DNA from: Campylobacter concisus
Lineage (GTDB): Bacteria; Campylobacterota; Campylobacteria; Campylobacterales; Campylobacteraceae
Assembly: GCF_002092855.1 (NCBI RefSeq)
Contig: NZ_LVLC01000001.1
Span: forward strand, 248,001-312,000
Direction of reading: 5' to 3'
Length of the DNA stretch: 64,000 bases
The notes under the pieces are model-generated. The model worked only from the letters and a program-made list of their open reading frames with translations, did no database searches and was not told the origin of the DNA. Positions 63,290-64,000 of the stretch are shown one piece after another; position 1 is the stretch's first letter, and each line of letters starts with the position of its first letter. The position numbers and the translations under genes are program-made.

Positions 63290-63802
63290 ATGAGAAAATT
63301 TCTAGTTGCATCTCTCGTTGCAGTTTGCTCATTTGGTGCTGGATTAAATTTCAAAAGCTTGCAAAGTGACTTTACACAAACTGTATTTAGCGAAGGCAAA
63401 AGCATAAATTACAAAGGTAGATTTTACGCAAAAAACGACAATACTGCACTTTGGATATATGAAAGTCCAACACCAAAGAGAATTTATTTTAACAAAGAGC
63501 GTGTGATCGTGATTGAGGACGAGCTTGAGCAAGCCATCATTTCAAAGCTTGATGATACGCCAAATTTGACACAAATCTTGGCTCATGCAGAGCAAATTCA
63601 ACCAACACTTTACAAAGCGATATATGATGGAGTTGAATATTTTATAACTATTAAAAACACACTTCCAACGACGATTGACTACAAAGACAAGCTTTCAAAT
63701 AAGATAAAAATAACTCTAAGCAACCCAGTAAAAGACGCGCTCATACCACAAGAGACGCTAACTCCGGTTATCCCGCAAGGTTACGATATAGTAAATCAAT
63801 AA
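63290..63802 (+). CDS. lolA: Outer-membrane lipoprotein carrier LolA
   Basis: A 170-residue periplasmic chaperone that ferries lipoproteins to the outer membrane. Signal peptide 1-18 (MRKFLVASLVAVCSFGAG); the mature protein has the LolA core SDFTQTVFSEGKSINYKGRFYAKNDNTALWIYESPTPKRIYFNKERVIVIEDELEQAI in overlapping strands. Its Lol permease is encoded at 59334. Ribosome-binding AAAGGA precedes the start. Confidence 0.9.
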   Translation: MRKFLVASLVAVCSFGAGLNFKSLQSDFTQTVFSEGKSINYKGRFYAKNDNTALWIYESPTPKRIYFNKERVIVIEDELEQAIISKLDDTPNLTQILAHAEQIQPTLYKAIYDGVEYFITIKNTLPTTIDYKDKLSNKIKITLSNPVKDALIPQETLTPVIPQGYDIVNQ

Positions 63803-63826
63803 ATTTGGCTAGCTTTAGCCAAATTT
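63801..63826. terminator. Bidirectional terminator between lolA and convergent gene
   Basis: 11-bp perfect arms (63801-63811 and 63816-63826) with a GCTT loop; AATTTGGC/GCCAAATT type, serving both convergent genes. Confidence 0.8.
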
Positions 63827-63828
63827 AC

Positions 63829-64000
63829 TCACTTCTCTCCAAAATCTTTTCCAAATTCCTGCACGTTATTTAGATCAATAGGCTTTTGAACTACGTCATT
63901 TGGATCTGGCGAGATGATGATCTCATTGCCCTTTTTCTTCTTTTCTGGTTTTGTTACAATCTCTTCATTAACACTTGGATCGGAGCATAAATTTTGGCTT
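63829..64000 (-). CDS. C-terminal end of an unidentified protein (5' part outside window)
   Basis: An open minus-strand frame enters at the right edge and ends at TGA 63829, giving the last 56 residues, ending EFGKDFGEK. It is Lys/Pro/Asn-rich (VTKPEKKKKGNEI) and has one Cys. No domain can be named from so little. In C. jejuni a predicted periplasmic protein gene lies beside lolA in this orientation, which may be the same gene. Confidence 0.6.
   Translation of the reverse strand, partial: SQNLCSDPSVNEEIVTKPEKKKKGNEIIISPDPNDVVQKPIDLNNVQEFGKDFGEK

Overview
The window is a 64 kb chromosomal segment of an AT-rich epsilonproteobacterium (Campylobacterota). Gene order and protein content point to Campylobacter: cprS-cprR-htrA-cbpA-hspR-kefB, lolC-like/secA/lolA, and prenyl synthase/hemA/proS/fxsA/hemC/ubiD all match arrangements known from C. 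jejuni. A Zot-encoding filamentous prophage makes the C. concisus group the likeliest source. The species call is an inference.

Layout. 1-6.5 kb: partial gyrA, then a minus-strand ADP-heptose operon (gmhB-hldD-hldE-gmhA) with an SseB-like gene. 6.5-7.5 kb: cytochrome c553 and a decayed tyrosine integrase. 7.5-17.2 kb: an apparently complete integrated filamentous phage (inovirus), flanked by a 56-bp perfect direct repeat and inserted in the 3' part of an initiator tRNA-Met gene. 17.2-25 kb: tRNA-fMet, tRNA-Gln, ftsK, flgL, yaaA, hup, tRNA-Leu and a large protein of unknown function. 25-32 kb: AEC transporter, Met/Lys/Asp repeat protein with a two-component system, aldehyde dehydrogenase, phosphatase. 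32-39 kb: envelope, magnesium, Nudix and polyphosphate genes. 39-49 kb: the minus-strand haem/quinone/proS cluster, with an Imm10-like gene joined to it. 49-64 kb: metY, cation/proton antiporters, the CprRS/HtrA/CbpA/HspR stress block, and Lol/Sec export genes.

The prophage reads as a compact filamentous-phage plan. At the left end are a toxin-antitoxin pair and a leftward module of a small HTH protein plus a membrane-anchored PD-(D/E)XK-like nuclease. Rightward come a probable ssDNA-binding protein, the major coat protein, three ~40-residue membrane proteins, a pIII-like adsorption protein, a pVI-like membrane protein, Zot (pI), a secretin (pIV), a hairpin-rich noncoding region, an HUH replication initiator and a tyrosine integrase.

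The most unusual signals are noncoding. (1) The leader of the ssDNA-binding-protein gene can form a perfect H-type pseudoknot followed by an A-rich unstructured stretch, a layout like the autoregulatory leader of phage T4 gene 32. One strand of the pseudoknot can also pair with the gene's own ribosome-binding site. (2) A 20-bp perfect hairpin sits before the coat gene. (3) Tandem cGNAg triloop hairpins lie in the putative origin/packaging region. (4) A 19-bp perfect palindrome lies in the divergent control region. Outside the phage, ftsK has no standard start codon able to supply its membrane domain and seems to start at ATT, and an HspR-type HAIR-like operator precedes cbpA.
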